Positions 37,145 through 48,914 of a DNA stretch of 64,000 nt are shown in pieces; positions within the stretch are counted from its first letter, which is position 1, and each line of letters starts with the position of its first letter. Location: positions 874,624,594 through 874,688,593 of the forward strand of contig NC_081409.1 of assembly GCF_030272615.1 (NCBI RefSeq), read 5' to 3'. The notes beneath the pieces were generated by a model. The model was not told the origin of the DNA. It did no database searches and worked only from the letters and a program-made list of their open reading frames with translations. The translations under genes were made by a program, and so were the position numbers. This DNA is from Cryptomeria japonica. Taxonomy: Eukaryota > Streptophyta > Pinopsida > Cupressales > Cupressaceae.

Positions 37145-39607
37145 ATGAGTTTCACCACTATTAGTCCTACCTACACTATCCCCGTTAGACGAAGCATTAG
37201 AATTAAGGCCTCCCAAGGTTTAATTACCAAGGACATAGAGCCTAATTTGGGTGGCTTCTTTAATGAGGATAATGCTAATTCTTCCCATCCTAATCATGTC
37301 CCTATTTATCCAATTGATGAATCCCATGATGAAGAAGAATCTTTAACTAGAGTTTCCATATATCGAATTTCAAAATTGGATAATCAATTTGATAACTTTC
37401 AACAATGGATGTCCCAAGAATACCCTAATAGTGAAGCTCTTCCATTAACTGAAGGCCTTAAATGCATGATTCAATGTGATAAGAATGGAATTGATATATT
37501 ACATGGTATTTCTCATATTGTTGATTCTAATGTCATGCCTATCACGAGTTGTGCTGAGAACTTAGGTTATTCACAAACTTCAAATCAAATCAATTCTTCT
37601 ATTCCTTTCATCACTTCAATGGCTAGTATTCCTACTTTCACTTCAAGCATTATGGCTACATCAACCAAGAATGTCATTCCTACAACTATTGGTCATGGAG
37701 GAAATCCCTCTTCTTAATTTAATCCTCCATCTTTACCTATGTCTCCCATATAAGTATTCATATTATCCCTCAACCAATCAATATGACACAAGGGGGAAAT
37801 TCATTCAACAATTTTGTTCCTCCTTTAAGTGTCTTGTTTCCTATACAATCATCACCTATGCCTACTTATCATAATGTCCCACCACCTTATTCTCAATCCA
37901 TGCCTTCCTTCAATATCATCACACCACCTTTTCAATCAACCATGTCTAATATCAATTCTTCTACCTAAGCAACCATTAACAATCTTGCTCAAACCGTGTC
38001 TTCCTTACAACAACAAATTGCTTCCATGAGTCAATCCAAGTTTAGTGTGCTCACCTTTGATGTTGCGAGCCCACTTTCTCTTGATATTGGTAAAGTCGTA
38101 CCACCTAAGCATGTTGAGGTCCCTCAATTGGAACTCTATAATGGAAAAGGTGATCCTCTTACACATGTTAAAACATTTCAAAGCTTTTGTACTGATTTTT
38201 CTTATGATCAAAGATTACTTGCGAAACTATTTAAAAGAACATCAAGAGATAAGGCTTTATAATGGTATTGCTCTTTTCCTTCTTATTCTATCACTTCTTT
38301 TCAAGAAATAGCAAATGCTTTCATCCAACAATTTCAAAATAACATTATCTCTAAAAATCACTTTGATTGGTTTAATACATTGTAAACAAGGTGTTAGAGA
38401 AAAAGTGACTGATTTCATTGGTAGATATAAGAATTTGTGTGCTCGGATTTCTTTTCATATACCTGATAATGATATTCAATGAATCTTCATTTCTAATTTG
38501 CAAAAAGATATTAGGGAAAATCTTCTTTTGTCTGAGTTTACTTCCTTTCTACAGTTGTGTGCAACGCTCCACAATTATCAACTGGTTGTGAGTCAAATGG
38601 AGAAATCTAATCCTATGGCTTCAAATGATAAGGAGGAGAGTGTTCAACAACCATTTGTGAAGTTAAAACCAACAAAAAGATTAATCAAGTTCAATGATAC
38701 AATCAACAACAACAATGTGAATGCTACATCAAATGTGCCTTCTATTTCTAACTTTTTCAAAAGAGAAAGACAGTTTACTCATTTGAATGAATCTTTACAT
38801 AGTATTATGTCATAGTTGTTGCACATAAATGTTATCAAACTTCCTCCTATAAAACAAGTTGATCCTTCTAAACTTGCATCCCCTTGTTTTGATAACAATT
38901 CCTTTTGTCAATTTCATCATCAGCCTGGTCATGATATTGAGAAATGTTTAGCATTGAAATGTAAGATTCAATATTTGATTGATAACAATACTATATCTGT
39001 GGCAAGTGTGAATGATAAGGGAAATGAATCAGTAGCTCCTCCTAATCAAAATCTTAAAATTTTTACTGATCCTTTTCCTTGTCATACCTCTAATGTGATT
39101 GAGACTAAGTATACTTCTTTCTCCTATGAGGAATTCACTTCTATGGCTCCGAACTTGGTAAATATGGTAGAAAAATAAGATACACCTAAGGATTCTTGTA
39201 TTACATTTGACCCTAGTGAGACCATTAGAGCACCCGATGGCCCTTTATACATAGTTGCAAAGGTTAAGGATATTCCTTGTCATGGCGCTCTTTTTGATCC
39301 CTCTTGTGTGGTTAACATCATTACTAAGGATTATCTTTTCACTTTACAACTGCATAAACCAATATATGATGCCTCTAATGTAGTTGTGAAGTTATTTGAT
39401 GGATTCTCTTGTCCTACCATTGGCTCTATCACTCTTCCTGTTAAAGTTCATACTAAATCTATGAATGTTGACTTTGTTATCATACCATCTTCGGAGAAAT
39501 TATGTGTGAATTTGGGCTATCCTTGGCTATCTTCCATGAAGTCTATTGCTTCTCCAATGCACAAGTGTTTTAAATTTCCTCATGACAATGGAGAAATCAT
39601 AATTGTG
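37145..39607 (+). pseudogene. Gypsy gag-protease of element D, first part
   Basis: An N-terminal region starting MSFTTISPTYTIPVRRSIRI is followed by a Ser/Pro/Ile-rich stretch. Then comes a retrotransposon gag core (VPQLELYNGKGDPLTHVKTF, SYSITSFQEIANAFIQQFQN near 38,115-38,340), a zinc motif CQFHHQPGHDIEKC and LKCKIQYLIDNN near 38,908-38,990. A retropepsin-like part follows (GALFDPSCVVNIITKDY, LGYPWLSSMKSI near 39,283-39,550). The usual D-S/T-G of the protease reads FDPS, so catalysis is doubtful. Several stops and shifts break it. The gag and zinc layout resembles Tat-type gypsy gags. Element B interrupts it at 39,608 and the frame resumes at 45,401. Confidence 0.82.
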
Positions 39608-40538
39608 TGTTGGCAATTGACATTCAATTGGTTGGTTTCAATATGTTGTCATTGATGGAAACATGGCAACTTGTTCCAACTTCATATTTTAGTTCAGTTG
39701 TGTACCGACAGGCACTTCACAAACACTTCACCAACACCGGCACCAGAAGGTTGGAAGGAATTCTTTGGTTACCAACAATGCAAGCTGACATGGTTTAGAA
39801 TCTGGTTATCGATATTGGAGACCGACAACTTTTGGATCCGGCATTGGCAATTGTTTTTGATATTCATGTATTTATGTTATCTAGCTGACATATATATTGA
39901 TATTGTAATTATCTTTTTAAGCTGACATAAGACATGATAAATTGTAAAGGGTATATAGGTCAGTTGGTTAGATCATTTTCTATAATAGATGGATAGGAGA
40001 ATATGATAATATTATGTGATGCGAAACATATAAGAGAGATCATGTATGTGAGGATATTTTTGTAAAGGGTTATTCCAGTATAGGGTTAAGGGTTTTAGAC
40101 TAGAATAGATAGAGCTTAATTGGAACTGTATTCAGGCATAGAAGATGTTATCTTAGCAGTTCAATCCTTTCTCCGGATTGTAGTCTAGATTTGTATGTAG
40201 TCAGTGAGGCTCCTTTTATGATTGAGCAGTGTGCTCTAGGCTATAAGCCTTCTTGCAAGTGTAGGCCCCTATATTTTTTAATATCTCTTTATATGGCTAG
40301 TGGATTGATATTGTGGGTCACAAATCCCATCGTGGTTTTTCCTCTTTGAGGTTTTCCACATATAATTCTATGTGTTATGGTATTCATTTATGTGATTGGC
40401 TTATTGGTTTCTTTACTTCTTTAAATTCTATATGTACTGGTATACCAGTTGGTGTATGCATGTTTCAACAAGGTTAAAATTGATCTTTCCGGTAGAACAC
40501 CGATTTACCCCCCCTCTCAGTGTTCTTGGATTCCAACA
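39608..40538 (+). repeat. 5' LTR of element B
   Basis: The LTR starts TGTTGGCAATTGACATTC, nearly the same as solo LTR S. It ends with aacaccgatttacccccc, tctcagtgttcttggattc and caaca, the conserved terminal inverted repeat with C-tract. A segment with cccatcgtggtttttcctc and gttttccacata forms the R-like part. Confidence 0.92.
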
Positions 40539-40540
40539 AT

Positions 40541-40553
40541 TGGTATCAGAGCC
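40541..40553 (+). other. Primer-binding site of element B
   Basis: tggtatcagagcc lies two bases after the 5' LTR and matches the plant tRNA-iMet primer site exactly. Confidence 0.95.
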
Positions 40554-40606
40554 TTATGCCTCGAAGGAAGTTTAACAGCTTGAGGAAGATCCTGAATCGA
40601 GAATCC

Positions 40607-41551
40607 ATGGATATGAGTTTGGAAAAGCAACTTGAGGTAGCACTTGAAGATTATGATGTTGAAAGGATGAAAAAATTGAAGCTACATAATGAATTAAATT
40701 CTCCTCAGGAATTCATTCTTGTCCTATAGGAGAGGTTGTCATCCATTCAAGCTAGGAGGAAGGAACTTTTGCAAAATCAGGATGATGAAGAGAAAGATGC
40801 ACTTAAGGAACAATGTTATAAGATGAGTCAAGAGAACATGGTCATGAGAAATGAAATGCAAGCTATAAATATGAGAATGTCTAAGGAGATTGAAGACCAA
40901 AAGAAAAAGGAAGAAAATCTTGTTGTATCTCTGAAGAACAAATTTGAAGAATGTGGTAGGTTGGTTCATGAGAATGTTATGTTGAGAACTGATTTAGTAC
41001 AATCCCAGAGTAATGAACAAGAGCTTGAGAGACAAATGATAATTCTGAGAGATGATATGACTATTGCAAGTGAGTATAAAGAAAAATTCAATATTAGTTC
41101 AACACAACAAGATGAGTTACTAAAGAGACAAAGACAGAATGGAGATTCCAGTGGACTTGGATTTGAACAAGGACAAACTTTTGGTACTGCAAATGAAGAT
41201 CAAAACCATAAGGCACCAGTAAGGCAGTTTAATTCTTATAAATTTAATGGTAGATTCTTTGTTTGTAACAAATTTGGTCACATGGCTAAGCAATGTAGAA
41301 TTAGAGAAAATCAAAACCCTAATTTTGCTCCCGGTTAATGTTCTAAATGTAATAAGTATGGAGATAAGATAGAAGATTGCAGAATGAATGCAAAATATTA
41401 TGCATGTGGAAATTTTGGGCATATGGCTAATCAGTGCAGGTCAAGAAATTATACATGTTTTAGCAAAGCAATTCAAAAGAACAATGTTACATGTTATGCA
41501 TGTAATGAGGTTGGACATATTGCTAAATTATGTAGAGGCAGAATCCACTAG
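40607..41551 (+). pseudogene. Gag of element B: coiled coil plus four zinc knuckles
   Basis: One frame of about 314 codons starts MDMSLEKQLEVALEDYD, 54 bp after the primer site, and is broken by stops at 40,727 and 41,336. A long Glu/Lys/Met-rich coiled coil leads to SSGLGFEQGQ. Knuckles follow: FFVCNKFGHMAKQC (first cysteine lost), CSKCNKYGDKIEDC (histidine lost), YYACGNFGHMANQC (first cysteine lost) and CYACNEVGHIAKLC (intact). The layout matches A and C. With two stops the protein is dead in this copy. Confidence 0.88.
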
Positions 41552-42190
41552 TTGGTAATGAGGGTCAAATGAGAAAGGAAAAGAAAAGGTTAATGAAATC
41601 CAACAAGACCATACCCAAAGATGGGTCAGGAAGATTGAAGAACAATTTGTAGGTGGTAATGCACCAGTTACTCAACTAATAGAGGAGGTTGCTCCTACAC
41701 TGACAGAAAGCTCAACCGACAAGTGAGGAAGATGCCTTAGGGGTAGGAAAAATTCATGAAGATGCTACATATACCCCGGGAAGAGGTTCTGGAAGATGTT
41801 CCAAACATTGGAGATGCTTATCTAGCATGGAGATGTTTAACCGAGATCTGGTACCTTCCACCAGAAGTCATTGATGTCAATGAAAGATTAGGGTTTCTTG
41901 AAGGATAAAAGGTCGAATTCACTTCATTTATAATCTTTGCATTCAAAGCAATTCAGAGTGATTCAGAGGAAGTCTAAGGTGAATCAGAGCGATCGATATC
42001 ATCTTGAGCGATTTCACTAGCAATTGGAAGAAGTCTTTAGGGTCTTTCACTGGCAACCATTCACAGGTATTTATCTTCAATCATGGAAGTGAGATAATCA
42101 TTTGTACCTATCTTTGTTGCAAATTTGATTGTTGTTGAGGTCAAGGACCATCCCAGGCTGATTTTCAAGTGATATCTGCATGTTCCTACC

Positions 42191-44219
42191 ATGGATGATT
42201 CAGTTGGTGGTTTTTCTTGTTTTCTGGAAGTAGTCGTGTATGTTGAAGATGTAAGAGCCTACATTTACTGTCATATTGAGGATTTGGGAATGACTGATAT
42301 CAAGAGCATGTACATGAATGAGTTAATGGGAGATTCTGGAAAGATTAAACCTGAATACCAACATATTGTTGATCTAGGGTTTACCGACATTCTAGATATT
42401 CCAGAATTTGAAGATGAAATTGTTAGGTATGTTTTGAGTAGAGTGCATGGAGAGTTTATCTAGTTGGATAGATCATATAATATTATGAAGGAGGCCATTA
42501 AGGCAATCATCGGTTTACCACAGATTGGTCAGCATCCTAAAAAGAAGATTTCAAATGATCAGGTTAACAATCTTACCGACGCAACTTCAGACCAACGGTT
42601 GATTAGGGTTAGCATCATCACAGATAGAGACATCAAATTTGGAAGTATGGTCATTGGTTACAAGGCAACTCAATAAAACTGACTAAATTATGTTTCTAGC
42701 TCTTGCATTTATGCAACTCATAATATGATCAGGGAGAATGAGAAGTTAGATCAATGTGGTTAGATGTTGGATGAATTATTGATTAACCTAGAAAAGATTA
42801 AAGGAGTAAAGAAAGGAAAATCCTGACATGGTAACCTAATTGTCTGTTTAATGTTATTTTTCATCAATGATACTCCCAGTTTTGGGAAGAGAAAATGGGC
42901 ATTCGATATCCCGGTAGGGAGGCAATTAAAACAGTCTCTTTCTACATTGGATAGTAAGAGAGATGACAAAATATAAGACATATACTACAGACATCCCGGT
43001 TGAAGGGAAGGGTAAAGGTATTATGGGTACTTCACCCTCAATTTTGAAAAACATTGAGATAGTAGAAATTAAGCCCCTGGTATATACAAATGTACAAAAA
43101 AATGTTGAGATACTGGAAAATACAGAGAGTGTAAAGGTTGATAATGAACAAGTTACTAATGTTGAGGAAAAGTGTCCTTCAGATCAAATTGTACAAGATG
43201 AGGTTACAGTTCCTAGGGAAAAACTGGCAGTTACTAAGACTGCACCAAGTGGCAAAGCCACCAGTGCAAGTGAGGAAGCTATAAAGAATACATCATCAGA
43301 GGAGAAGAAAAAGGAATCTAGCAGGGAACCAGTAGTGAGTCCATCATTGTTGTCAATTGATACCTCGCAGGTTGAAAAGAAAAGCATAACTGAGATGAGT
43401 TCTATTGAATTCATGATGATGGCTACACAAAAAATGATAAAGGAAGGATCTATGGACAAAGGAGTTATTGCTCAATCTATCACTATTTTGCATAGACTTA
43501 TCCCAGAGTGTAAATTTGGAAATGAAGCTAGCCCATCCGGAAAGCTTAAGACAATCATTGAACACATTTCAAAGGATTTTCAGTCCTTGCAGAAGATATC
43601 AAACCAGAAAGCACTTGAGAGATTCACATAGACAAAGAGAGCTACATTTGATCAAATGATTGAGTTTGAAAGGAAGGAAATCAATGATAAGTTGAAATTG
43701 ATAGATAATGCATTGAGGTAGTGTACGAATATTTACAGAGTATGTTGTAACATAGGTTTACTTACATTTGATTTGGATAAAAATAACAAGGACATTTAGG
43801 AGAAAATTATTGGTATAGCCAATTCTTTTGATGGATTGAATTCATTGACTACATCCATTGATGGTCAAATTTTGGTTCTGGAAGCCCAAGCTTTTTCTCT
43901 TGAGAGGGAAAAAGAAAAAAACATAAAAAGAGCCAGAATTCTTAGAGGTTTGGTGAGTCCCTAGTTGGATTCACTTAGTGTACATAAGAAGGAGTGTATA
44001 GATCTGGTTGGTAAGGCCACACCGACAGAGCTTAATGAAAAAGAGTCTTTTGCCCATATGCTATATGGACTTGTATCTATATCCAACACTTTCAAATCTA
44101 GTTGGGATACTTATCTAGAGATTTTGGAGAAGGGCTATCTATATATTTTCAATACATCCAGCTCTGGTAAGGTTTTTTTGGGACATATTCATTATACAAT
44201 CTTTCATTCCTCATCTTAG
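42191..44219 (+). pseudogene. Second ORF of element B (conserved, function unknown)
   Basis: The ORF starts MDDSVGGFSCFLEVVVYVED. DVRAYIYCHIEDL and IVRYVLSRVHGEFI-LDR match element A. ATSDQRLIRVSIITDRDIKF and CLMLFFIN...KWAFDIPVGRQL follow. A frameshift between 42,676 and 42,963 leads into a Lys/Glu/Ser-rich linker and a helical C-terminus (IEFMMMATQKMIKEGSMDKG onward) with in-frame stops. It is shorter than in A because the WVMPM/TYKEK region is missing or unrecognisable. No catalytic motif is seen. The ORF lies where an env-like ORF would lie in SIRE-type copia elements. Confidence 0.72.
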
Positions 44220-44456
44220 TTTTCAACTTTTGGTACTTTTTGGGGGTATTTTTGATGGCATTGATGTCAAAGGGGGAGTGATATTGATGTGAAAAATAAA
44301 AAAGGAGTTGTATACATTAGGGGGAGTATAGGTGGAAAACTATGGAAGTATGGAGTATTTTGTATTGATGGATATTCAGATCAAGGGAGGCAGGTTCGGG
44401 ATGAAACCAATAGTTGGAAACTCTGACCATTTTTCACATGAGTGTTGCCATCAATG

Positions 44457-44470
44457 CCAAAGGAGGAGAT
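44457..44470 (+). other. Polypurine tract of element B
   Basis: ccaaaggaggagat immediately precedes the 3' LTR, matching the aaaaaggggagat tract of element A. A further purine-rich block, aaagggggagtg, lies at about 44,269-44,280. Confidence 0.85.
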
Positions 44471-45395
44471 TGTTGGTAATTGACACTCAATTGGTTGGTT
44501 TCAATATGTTTTCATTGATGAAAACATGGCAACTTTTTCCGGCTTCATATTTTATTTCAGTTGTGTACCTACATGCACTTCATAGACACTTCACCGACAT
44601 TGATAGGTTGGAAGGATTTCTTTGGTTACTGACAATGCAGGCCGACATAGTTTAGAATCAAGTTATCGGTATTGGAAACTGACATCTTTTATATCCAGTA
44701 TCAGCAATTGTTTTTGATATCCATGTATTTATGTTATCTATCCAACATATATATTGATATTGTAATTATCTTTGTAAGTCGACATGAGGCATGATAAATT
44801 GTAAAGGGTATATAGGTCATTTGGTTATATCATTTTGTGTAACAAATGGATAGGAGAATATGATAATATTATGTGATGTGAAACATATAAGAGAGATCAT
44901 GGATGTGAGGATATTTTTGTAAAGGGTTATTTTGCTATAGGGTTAAGGGTTTCAGATCGAAACAGATAGAGCTTAATCAAAACTGTATTCAGGCATAGAA
45001 GATGTTATCTTATTAGTTTAATAATTTCTTCAGATTGTAGTCTGGATTTGTATGTAGTTAGTGAGGCTCCTTTTGTGATTGAGAAGTGTGCTCTAGGCTG
45101 TAAGCCTTCCTGCAAGTGCAGGCCCCTATATTTTGTAATATCTCTTTATATGGCCATTGGATTGATATTGTGGGTCCCAAAACCCACCGTGGTTTTTCCT
45201 CTTTGAGGTTTTCCACGTATAATTTTGTGTGTTATGGTATTCATTTAAGTGATTGGATTATTGGTTGCTTTACTTCTTTCAATTATATATGTATCGGTAT
45301 ACCAGTTGGTGTATGCATGTTTTAATAAGGTTAAACTTGATCATTTTCGTATAACACTGATTCACCCCCCCTCTCAGTGTTCTTGGATTCCAACA
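44471..45395 (+). repeat. 3' LTR of element B
   Basis: The LTR starts TGTTGGTAATTGACACTC and ends GATTCCAACA, with the same terminal inverted repeat and C-tract as the 5' copy (aacactga ... tcagtgtt at 45,353-45,381). Confidence 0.92.
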
Positions 45396-45400
45396 CTATG

Positions 45401-45623
45401 AACCATAGCTTATTTAGGCCATCTAAAATAAGTCGTGGCATTCCTATTGATTTGTTTTGGCCTAAGCAATTTCAATCTCTTCCATCGAGGAGCGATGCTC
45501 TTTTTAAATCTTATAAAAAATAGAAGAAAGATATGATATTATCCTTATGTCAACCTAGATCCCCAACACTTGACATTCCTATCATCCTTGAAGATGAAGT
45601 TCTTCCTGTTGATATTTTTTTTA
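45401..45623 (+). pseudogene. Gypsy element D gag-protease, continuation after B
   Basis: The D frame resumes here with NHSLFRPSKISRGIPIDLFW, LPSRSDALFKSYKK, a stop, and LEDEVLPVDIF. It then meets the edge of insertion F at 45,624. It links the protease part to the proline-rich region after 48,914. Confidence 0.78.
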
Positions 45624-48600
45624 TGACAGCGTCGAACGCAAAATAAAGTTGCCTAATGGTCACTTCACTCTATCTTGATCAAAGTATGATTGCGTGCTAA
45701 GATTGTAGGAAGATCAGACAATCAACTCCAAGGTTTCTTTATGCTATGGACGTGACTCAATTGGCTAATGTGTTTGCTGGTAATCCAAGAGGCCTTTTGT
45801 TTGTATCATTCTTTCACTTCTTTGCTATGGCTGGACCTCCATCATCGAATATAGCAATTCTGGGATAGTGCTACTTTGAACAGACTAAAATGAACTGAAA
45901 ATAAAGGGGAAAGGGTTAGAGGATCTATGTCTACTCTTAAGGGAAATGATATAAACAATTAATGCTTTGGTGGAAAAATTCCAAACAAACCAAGCTCTGC
46001 TTCACCAAGATCAACTACAACTCCACAAGAACTGGTGCAATCTTCTAGGGATGCTAGACGATTTTCAAATTGAGAAAGTACATTTGAATACCCAAAAATA
46101 ACACAATCCAAATGACCATCCACAATCGAACTTAGCACAAATTGAGGGGGTTCAGGCTAACTTTACACTACAACTTACAATCAGCAAGATGCAAAAAGTA
46201 TGAACCATGGAAATTCATCAAACACCATTACATTCTCGATTGAAATCAAAGCACTATACTACTTCTACTCTAAGTGAGGAAGGTGAAACCATGCAAGCTT
46301 TGAAAAAATAATTTAAGTGGACACCATTAGAGAATAATGTTTCACTATTATTATCTCAAAACTTATCACAACAATTTCATATAAGTCTCCCCCCTCATTA
46401 CATGCAAAACCCTAATTAGGGTTTCACCGTAGAAGATTCCCCACTCAAGATGCAACAAGGTGGGAATCAACAATAAATACCCCATAAAGCCTATATACAA
46501 TTAATTACAATATCTCCAAAATGGCACCCATAAAGTATTAATTAACCATTACATTCAAAAAGTGCCCACTATCCAATGAGTGTACCCTCATGCAAAAATC
46601 GCCCATGATGCCATAAATGCACCATCATCTCCTGAATGTGACAGCTGCATGCAGAAGGAATCTGCCATAATGTTATAAATGTGATGGTTGCATGCAAAGA
46701 GATGCTTCATTAATTCAGTGTGCATTGACTCAGTTGCCACTTGGTGAGAAAACCTTGGAGAGAGAAAACTTCAGGAGAGAAGAATTTGATCCATGAAGAA
46801 TTTTCTTGAAGTTTCTTGAACTTTCCTTGCTCTGGAGGAGATTTTTAATTATTTTCCACCATCTCCTATTTTTTAGGAATTTTCCACAAATTAGGGTTCC
46901 ATGGTCCAGGAGAGAGAAAATTCCCTCATGACTCCAAGTCTACCATCATTTTCAATTTTGGATGATTCTTGATGCCCGAGAATGGATTTTTCAATTTTTT
47001 CCTTTGGGGGAAATTTCTTGTTCAATTCATCCTTGATTTCTTCTTTTCCTTAGAAATTGTTTTTTTCCACCTTCAATTCATCCCAACGTGCAATTCATGT
47101 TGTGAAGGAATTCTCCTTTGGAAAGAAATTTGTTTCTTACCCCCGAGGAAGGAAATTCTTCATGCCTTAGCCAATTTTTTTGAGTTTTCAATCTTGAGCA
47201 TGGAATTCACTCTTCATGGTGGAATTCATCACTTCCAAGCCTTGGAAGAATTTCAATTTTCCTGATTGGGCATAGGATTTTGACTTTGATGGATAAAATT
47301 CTTTCTTTCATGTTCTCCATGGATACCTTTGTTTAGCCTCTATATTCTTCCTTAGGCATTATCTACACTTCAGAGAGGGAATTTTAAAGTTTTCAATGAT
47401 TTCCAAGGCACTCTTACTTTGGCACCATTCCTTGATGCCTGGCACAATTCTTCATAGGGCATGGAATTTTGATGATTTTGTGAATCCTCCATGATGGTGT
47501 GAGTTTAGCACTCTTCCTAGGCTCAAGGCAAAAATTTTCTTAAGGCAAGGATTTTTACTTTTTTTATGCTTTCCAAGGACACCCTTGTTTGGTGCCATTC
47601 ACCTGACATGGGAGCAACTTCTTTAGGAGGGAGGAATTCACTATTTTCCATGAATTCCATGACTTCTTCTATTTGGCACCCTATGTACTCCTTGGGCACT
47701 ATTTTTCACTATGCATGGAACTTTGCATTTTCCACGCTCTCTATGGAATGTTTATTTTGGTGCCCTCCATCACTACTAGGCGGCATTTTGTTTTGGTCAT
47801 AGAATGCACACCTTTTTCAAACTTTCCTTGAACACTCCATTCTAGCACCCTTCATAGTGTCCAAGCGCCATATCACCTAGGATGAGGAATTCAAAATTTT
47901 ATCCATTTTCCATGACACTTCACTCCTAGCACCTTCCTTTCATCTTGGGCACTAACTTGCACTGAAGGAGGAATTTCACCAACTGTTGAATCCTCCACGA
48001 GACTTCCATTTAGGTGCCCAACTGATTGTTTGGGCAAAATTTCACTGTGAAGGAAGAATTTCATTGAATATTGAATCCTCCATGACCCCTCCATTTTGGC
48101 GCCCAACTGAGTGTTTGGGCGGAATTTCATTGAAGGCAAGGTATCCAACATTTCATGCTTCTTCTGGACTTGAATGGACTTTGAGCTTCTTCTAGATCAG
48201 GCCACCATATAAGAGTTTGGGGTGATTTCCCATACTTAAACTAATTTCTTGAGCTTTCTACTTCAGGAATGGGCTTCTATAACTTAACCATTTTCTGACT
48301 GTCCTTTTCTTCTTTCCGACTTTCCAGAATTAGAAGTAGTCATGAATGCTTGATCTTTGTCACCTTACCTGAATGGTCCTACCAGAACAAACTTTCCAAA
48401 AATAGAAACCTTTAAAATGTCAATGTTAGATCCCTAGATAGGACACATGAATGACTTACTATAAATAGAAACTTACTAAAACTAGAAATTACTAAAAATA
48501 GTAAGTTTTATTTTTTGGCAAAATCATGACATTCTGGGACTCAGTAAAATCCCCCCAAAATAGGAACTTTCTAAAAATAGAAAGTTGCTTTGTTTTGTCT

Positions 48601-48914
48601 CAAATTTTACTGAGAGGTTCCTTGAAGGGTCTCGATTCCCATTGCATGTTTAGTTTCTTCAAAACCCTAACAAAAACCCCTAAAATCTAGGACTAAAGGT
48701 AGAAACCCTAATATTAACAAAACATGCCCTAGACTTAACCAAATTTGCTCAAATGAAAAGAAGACTTAATCAATTTGACCCTCGAACACTCACAAACTAA
48801 AGGGATTGGAGAGACTGTTGCGAAAAAGACCCAAAAAACAAAGCCAAAAGACCGGAAGGGCCTAAAAAGTAGGGGGTCTCCATTTGCAATGGGGCGATGT
48901 GTGAAAACATCACA
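45624..48914 (-). mobile_element. Insertion F: 3.3-kb LTR-like block, antisense
   Basis: On the minus strand it begins at 48,914 with TGTGATGTTTTCACACATCG, then CCCCATTGCAAATGGAGACC, typical of a gypsy LTR start. It ends at 45,624 with TTTGCGTTCGACGCTGTCA. Both ends obey TG...CA. It separates D sequence ending VLPVDIF from D sequence beginning TTLPLMDRT. I find no primer site, polypurine tract or protein, so a solo LTR is the simplest reading. I could not find a matching 5-bp duplication (left tttta, right acact), so the exact ends or an intervening change remain open. An 85-bp tandem array lies inside. Confidence 0.6.
47290..48150. repeat. About 10 degenerate units of an 85-bp tandem repeat
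   Basis: The phrase pattern ccatgac..ctccattttggcgccc...cttgggcac returns near 47,317, 47,402, 47,487, 47,572, 47,665, 47,745, 47,823, 47,908, 47,994 and 48,080, so the spacing is close to 85 bp. Units share a ggaattt-ac box, a tccatgac box, a ttggcacc box and a ttgggcac box. Later units are the most alike. The array sits inside insertion F and explains the spurious open frames there. Confidence 0.82.

Larger units (their letters stand above)
39608..45395 (+). mobile_element. Element B: complete LTR element with gag and second ORF, no pol
   Basis: The 5.79-kb element has LTRs at 39,608-40,538 (931 bp) and 44,471-45,395 (925 bp), both TGTTGG...CCAACA. It has a perfect iMet primer site, gag (40,607-41,551), second ORF (42,191-44,219) and a polypurine tract. 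The flanks are ttgtg and ctatg, a 5-bp target duplication with two transitions. The protease frame of D continues across it (left GEIIIV, right NHSLFRPSKIS). About 12 differences in the first 125 aligned LTR bases point to an old insertion. No polymerase is present. Confidence 0.92.
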
